Assembly (NCBI GenBank): GCA_049366815.1
Contig: JBMNCO010000196.1
Location: 1-8,741 of the forward strand
Source: CAYNYM01 sp049366815
GTDB taxonomy: Bacteria; Desulfobacterota; DSM-4660; Desulfatiglandales; HGW-15
Length of the DNA stretch: 8,741 nt
Direction of reading: 5' to 3'
This document shows, one piece after another, positions 5,963-8,741 of the stretch (position 1 is its first letter; every line of letters starts with the position of its first letter). The position numbers were made by a program, and so were the translations under genes. A model generated the notes under the pieces. That model was not told the origin of the DNA. It was given only the letters and a program-made list of their open reading frames with translations, and made no database searches.

Positions 5963-6979
5963 TTACTGTTGATGCGCCTTCAGATAATCGAGACAGAACT
6001 GCAGGGCCTCCTCGGCAGGCAGGCCCATAGCCTTTTTGTTTTGGACGTACTCGTCGAGGATGGGACGAATCAGGCTCGTCCACCGGGCGTTTTCCTCTTG
6101 AGACAGGGAAATGATTTCACCTTTTGCCTCCAGCAGGGCCTCCCTCCCCCCCTCGTCAAGCTCATCCCAGAGTCTGCCCTGCTTCTCCATATACTCTTTA
6201 TTGATCTGCTCTATGGTGTCTTTGATGTCCTGGGGAAGGCTGTTCCATTTGTTTTTGTTCATCACCACATAGGCGGTATTCACATAGGCGGAACCGTATA
6301 CGGTCGTATACTTCACGACGTCGGCGAGCTTCCATCCCTTCAGGGCCTCGAAGGGGGCCGTGACACCTTCCGTCACGCCTTTCTTCAAGGCATCATAGGC
6401 CTCCCCCATGGACATCGCCACGGGTGCCGCTCCCAGGGCCTGCATAACCTTTGCACTGGTGCCTGTGGCCCGAATTTTTCGTCCTCTGAGGTCCTCCAGG
6501 TTTCTGACCGGCATTTTCATGTTCAGGCGGTGTGGCGGAGATGTGTGCAGGTAAACAAGCTTTACACTTTCAAATTCCTCGGGCTTGAATTTGTCGAAAT
6601 AGGCATTGGCCATCTTCGTGGCGATATACCCGCTCTGGTAACCGAGGGGAAGATCAAGGACCTCGGTCAAGGGAAAGCGCCCCCTCGTGTAGGAGCAGAA
6701 ACTGTCCCCGATGTCGGCAATACCGGTCTCCACGGCGTCAAACATCTCGCTTCCACCCACGAGACTCCCTCCCGGGAAGGAAACAACCTTCACCCTCCCA
6801 TCCGTCCTCTTCTCCACCTCCTTGCCCCACTCTTGCACGAGCAGGGTGTTCTTGTGAACGGGCGGAAAGACGTTGGCAAATCTGAGGGTAATCGTCTCGG
6901 CCCGGCCTTCTGACGACACAACCAGCGACAAGGACATACAAAAAAATGCTCCCAATAGGACCACTAATGATTTCCTCAT
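5963..6979 (-). CDS. dctP: TRAP transporter periplasmic solute-binding protein, DctP family
   Basis: A 338-residue exported binding protein that delivers an organic-acid solute to the DctQ/DctM-like membrane complex. Residues 1 to 27 form a Sec signal peptide ending GRA before ETITLRFANVFPP, the usual start of the mature DctP fold. Later motifs fit the family: FPGGSLVGGSEMFDAVETGI (68 to 87), ADIGDS, and DLRGRKIRATGTSAKVMQAL followed by GAAPVAM (163 to 189). Arg170 in the KIR stretch is placed where the conserved carboxylate-binding arginine of DctP proteins sits, so an organic acid ligand is likely. GVTEGVTAPFEALKGWKL (201 to 218) matches the G.vDG...p......... segment. A GAGGAGG ribosome site lies 7 bases before the chosen ATG; a nearer ATG upstream is out of frame and hits TGA at once. 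First gene of the TRAP operon. Confidence 0.94.
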   Translation of the reverse strand: MRKSLVVLLGAFFCMSLSLVVSSEGRAETITLRFANVFPPVHKNTLLVQEWGKEVEKRTDGRVKVVSFPGGSLVGGSEMFDAVETGIADIGDSFCSYTRGRFPLTEVLDLPLGYQSGYIATKMANAYFDKFKPEEFESVKLVYLHTSPPHRLNMKMPVRNLEDLRGRKIRATGTSAKVMQALGAAPVAMSMGEAYDALKKGVTEGVTAPFEALKGWKLADVVKYTTVYGSAYVNTAYVVMNKNKWNSLPQDIKDTIEQINKEYMEKQGRLWDELDEGGREALLEAKGEIISLSQEENARWTSLIRPILDEYVQNKKAMGLPAEEALQFCLDYLKAHQQ

Positions 6980-7010
6980 TCCATAACCTCCTCTTTATTT
7001 TGAGCCTTTG

Positions 7011-7033
7011 AAAAAACCCGGGGGGGGACCCGG
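7011..7033 (-). terminator. Terminator-like hairpin in the dctP leader (possible attenuator)
   Basis: On the minus strand CCGGG (7033 to 7029) can pair with CCCGG (7022 to 7018) around a six-base loop. One G follows, then six T (7016 to 7011). The stem is only five pairs but all GC, and the T-run is clean. It lies about 30 bases upstream of the dctP ATG, inside its probable leader, so it could act as an attenuator. Without it dctP would have a very long untranslated gap. The short stem keeps confidence low. Confidence 0.4.
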
Positions 7034-7118
7034 CTGAAAAGCAATGCCATGGTGCACTCTTCTATCCATCACCTCCCTTCCGGCCTTATGGGCCTTTATG
7101 TACTATCTTTAAAAGTCC

Positions 7119-7134
7119 CGGTCAGGCATGACCG
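7119..7134. promoter_or_regulatory. Operator-like palindrome upstream of the TRAP operon
   Basis: CGGTCA and TGACCG form perfect 6-base arms around GGCA, 140 bases upstream of the dctP start. The GGTC...GACC layout resembles sites bound by dimeric regulators such as the GntR family, which often control TRAP operons. No regulator gene lies in the window, so the link is inferred. Confidence 0.4.
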
Positions 7135-7477
7135 CCCTGAGACCTCCTTTTGTGCACAGACCTTTTCCGTTACGGATAGGTTCAACTGATGGCTGAGATG
7201 AAAATCTGTTCCTGAGGTTTCAGTTTTCCGAGAATCGATGACAGACGGGAAGGATTTTTTTTTGAGATCCGGAGGATAGGTAAATATACAGAAAGACCCT
7301 GCGTTGTTGTTACGGTTTCTTGGTTTCATTTTGCGAGGCATCTTCATAAGTCCCGGGATGTTTTAAGGCTATGAGAGACACCGGACCTTTTCCCTGCATC
7401 ATCTCATTGGGCCGATTCACATTGGAAATGACAACTCCAGCCAGGTTCTGTAACATGCACCCAAGTCCGAACAGTTA

Positions 7478-7497
7478 AAAACATAATGGGATGTTTT
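7478..7497. other. AT-rich 7-bp inverted repeat
   Basis: AAAACAT (7478 to 7484) pairs with ATGTTTT (7491 to 7497) around AATGGG. On the plus strand it is followed by CTTTTTG, so it could be a weak terminator-like or operator structure ahead of the lipid kinase gene. Being all but one pair AT, it is weak. Confidence 0.3.
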
Positions 7498-7518
7498 CTT
7501 TTTGTCAAAGCAAATTAT

Positions 7519-7569
7519 TCCTGTACACAGGATCGAATCGCTGGAAACAGGACAAAACATGACCTGTTT
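7519..7569. promoter_or_regulatory. Two CCTGT/ACAGG palindromes about three helical turns apart
   Basis: TCCTGT-AC-ACAGGA spans 7519 to 7532. A second dyad, AAACAGG (7545 to 7551) and CCTGTTT (7563 to 7569), reuses the same half-site in the opposite order. The centres are 31.5 bases apart, close to three turns of DNA. The pair begins 93 bases before the lipid kinase start and overlaps the only weak promoter-like match. A tandem operator is a reasonable inference; no known site is recognised. Confidence 0.4.
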
Positions 7570-7611
7570 GACCGTGTTGCAGCAGGAGCTTTTCTGCAGG
7601 GTAAGGGCAGG

Positions 7612-8499
7612 ATGCGGAAAAAGTTGATCATTATCGTGAACCCGGTCTCGGGTAAGGGGGTCGCCCTGGAGAAGGCTGGAGAGGCCAAGCGTATTCTGAG
7701 ACGAGTCGGGGTGGAGGCCGATCTTATCCAGACCCGCTCTCCGGGTCATGCACGTCAGCTCTCTGCAAAATGGGCCGACTGCGCCGATGTGCTCATCAGT
7801 GTGGGAGGAGACGGGACCCTGAACGAATTGGTCAACGGCGTGGTTGATGCCGCATCCGACACCCCGATCGCCGTGATACCCACCGGGACGGCCAATGTGG
7901 TGGCCAGGGAATTGGGCCTGCCAAAGGGCCTGGAGGCTCAGGTTATGATTGCTGCGGAAGGCCCCCTTCGGCGGCTGGATCTGGGTCGAGCGGGGGATCG
8001 CTGTTTTGCCATGTGCGCCGGAGCCGGGTTCGATGCCGCCGTGGTGAAGGCCGTGTCAGAAAGGCGGACAAGGCTCGGGATTTCCATGTTCAGTTATGTG
8101 ATACCGGTCATTCGAGAGGCCCTGGGCTATCCGTATCCCGCTATGAGGGTCCTGGTGGATGGTGCGGTCGCAGATGAATCCGCCTCTTTTGTTGTGGTCG
8201 CCAATATGGGGCTCTACGGCGGTGTATTCCGCCTTTTCAACCATGCCCTGCCCGACGACGGGCGGTTGGATGTTCGCTGTTTCAGGGGCAAAGGGGTCCG
8301 CGATCTCTTTCGTTATGCATGGGCGGCCTATTGGGGGCGTCTTGACGATCTCATGGACGTATCCTCATACCAGGGAACCGATATCTCCCTTGAGGCGGAT
8401 AAAGATGTCCCCATCCAGATCGATGGAGATCCCGGCGGTAATCTGCCCGTCTCTATCGTCTGCCTCCCCAAGGCCGTCTCGTTTTGCACTCCCCGGTAA
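7612..8499 (+). CDS. Diacylglycerol kinase catalytic-domain lipid kinase (DgkB/YegS-like)
   Basis: A 295-residue cytosolic or membrane-surface enzyme of the diacylglycerol kinase family, which phosphorylates a lipid hydroxyl using a nucleotide triphosphate. The exact lipid is not known: relatives act on diacylglycerol, phosphatidylglycerol or sphingoid-like lipids. Motifs in order: IIIVNPVSGKG (6 to 16), the nucleotide-binding VGGDGTLNELVNG (64 to 76), IPTGTANVVARELGLP (89 to 104), CAGAGFDAAVV, VVANMGLYGG, ALPDDGRLDV, and QIDGDP near residue 270, all in family order. Length fits the usual 290 to 320. The ATG at 7612 is chosen because homology starts right there, with an AAGGG four bases upstream; an in-frame ATG at 7486 would add 42 residues without family resemblance. 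It is transcribed away from the TRAP operon and toward the palindromic element. Confidence 0.92.
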   Translation: MRKKLIIIVNPVSGKGVALEKAGEAKRILRRVGVEADLIQTRSPGHARQLSAKWADCADVLISVGGDGTLNELVNGVVDAASDTPIAVIPTGTANVVARELGLPKGLEAQVMIAAEGPLRRLDLGRAGDRCFAMCAGAGFDAAVVKAVSERRTRLGISMFSYVIPVIREALGYPYPAMRVLVDGAVADESASFVVVANMGLYGGVFRLFNHALPDDGRLDVRCFRGKGVRDLFRYAWAAYWGRLDDLMDVSSYQGTDISLEADKDVPIQIDGDPGGNLPVSIVCLPKAVSFCTPR

Positions 8500-8552
8500 G
8501 AACTTCGACAAAAAGAGCATACCCCCTTGAAACCATTAAAAATTCGTGACAC

Positions 8553-8665
8553 TTTAGCCCTTTGAAAAATTCGAAAGGCATGCACCCTTTCTGAAGTGAC
8601 CAGCGGGAGCTTCGGAACGTAAGAAAGGGTGCATGATTTCCACACAGTTATTGGAAAGGGCTAAA
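8553..8665. repeat. Nested palindromic element between convergent genes (MITE/REP-like or bidirectional transcript end)
   Basis: Two exact inverted repeats nest inside one another: outer arms TTTAGCCCTTT (8553 to 8563) and AAAGGGCTAAA (8655 to 8665), and inner arms ATGCACCCTTTCT (8580 to 8592) and AGAAAGGGTGCAT (8622 to 8634). Both arms share CCCTTT. The apical 29 bases hold a further GAAG/CTTC pairing. ATTCGT before the outer arm and ACGAA after it extend the symmetry beyond a five-base internal bulge. The element lies between the lipid kinase stop and the end of an opposing gene, where a two-way terminator is expected, but there is no clean T-run. The tidy ends and the length resemble a non-autonomous repeat. 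Confidence 0.6.
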
Positions 8666-8689
8666 TTCATACGAAAATTCAATCTTTTC

Positions 8690-8741
8690 CTAGTCAGGCT
8701 CAGCAAGCATTTCTATCAACTCCTCCCGGGTAAAGCTCTTG
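8690..8741 (-). CDS. C-terminal fragment of a minus-strand gene, possibly a receiver domain (runs off right edge)
   Basis: The last 16 codons before a TAG at 8690 read KSFTREELIEMLAEPD. The K-S-F-x-x-x-E-L pattern is like the end of response-regulator receiver domains, where KPF...EL leads into the last helix; here P is replaced by S. If so, the gene would be a two-component regulator or a hybrid kinase ending in a receiver. The call depends on so few residues that it is only a suggestion. The stop is 24 bases past the palindromic element, and the gene converges with the lipid kinase. Confidence 0.45.
   Translation of the reverse strand, partial: KSFTREELIEMLAEPD

Larger units (their letters stand above)
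6980..7611. other. 632-base divergent control region between dctP and the lipid kinase gene
   Basis: No convincing gene lies here. From left to right it holds: the dctP ribosome site, a terminator-like hairpin (7011 to 7033), a 16-base operator-like dyad (7119 to 7134), a run of nine T on the plus strand (7255 to 7263) without an obvious hairpin before it, a 7-bp AT-rich dyad (7478 to 7497), and two CCTGT/ACAGG palindromes (7519 to 7569). Both divergent promoters should be here. The only promoter-like match worth naming is TTGTCA at 7502 to 7507 with TACACA 16 bases on, which is weak. I looked for a GG-N10-GC sigma-54 element upstream of dctP and did not find a good one. Confidence 0.6.

Noticed and set aside
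7255..7263. Run of nine T on the plus strand as an intrinsic terminator
   Set aside because: I could not find a convincing GC-rich hairpin directly before it, and no plus-strand gene ends upstream.
7096..7347. Open reading frame of 83 codons on the minus strand in the divergent control region
   Set aside because: It has no ribosome site before its ATG, a low-complexity basic start, no recognisable motif, and it overlaps the palindromes and T-run expected of a control region.
7486..7611. Longer lipid kinase start giving 42 extra N-terminal residues
   Set aside because: The extension shows no family resemblance and covers the operator-like palindromes; the family's NPVSGKG start fits the ATG at 7612.
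1..8741. CRISPR arrays, tRNA or rRNA genes, insertion-sequence transposases, or defence genes
   Set aside because: I saw no regularly spaced repeats, no tRNA cloverleaf-like sequence and no transposase or nuclease motif in any frame.

Overview
The window looks like a chromosomal segment of a Gram-negative, probably anaerobic bacterium of the deltaproteobacterial type (Desulfobacterota or a relative). This is an inference. It rests on the pairing of TRAP and branched-chain-amino-acid-type ABC importers, on exported binding proteins with ordinary Sec signal peptides, on moderately GC-rich sequence, and on a decayed four-helix-bundle (23S rRNA intervening-sequence type) gene cassette of a kind common in those genomes. 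No single gene fixes the taxon.

Positions 1 to 6979 carry a run of minus-strand solute-uptake genes. In transcription order they are a complete TRAP transporter (dctP-like binding protein, dctQ-like small membrane subunit, dctM-like large membrane subunit), a 220-base gap with hairpins, then a Liv/HAAT-type ABC importer: binding protein, two permeases (livH- and livM-like), and the first 33 codons of an ATPase (livG-like) running off the left edge. The TRAP system uses an ion gradient and the ABC system uses ATP. Both capture solute with a periplasmic binding protein. Their tandem, co-oriented arrangement suggests uptake of the same or related organic acids, but the substrate cannot be read from the sequence.

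Two breaks in the run stand out. A 579-base gap separates the ABC binding-protein gene from its permease genes. It holds a strong hairpin and a degenerate four-helix-bundle pseudogene flanked by exact 12-base inverted repeats. A 92-base gap after dctP holds a 10-bp perfect hairpin just past the stop codon, where it could set the excess of binding protein over membrane subunits.

Positions 6980 to 7611 are a divergent control region between the TRAP operon and a plus-strand diacylglycerol-kinase-family lipid kinase (7612 to 8499). It contains several dyads: a terminator-like hairpin in the dctP leader, a 16-base operator-like palindrome, and two CCTGT/ACAGG palindromes about three helical turns apart before the kinase. 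To the right of the kinase lies a nested palindromic element of 113 bases (8553 to 8665), then the last 16 codons of a minus-strand gene whose tail resembles a response-regulator receiver domain.

Most of the coding content is ordinary transport. The parts worth a second look are the non-coding structures. I see no clear evidence of a wholly new system.
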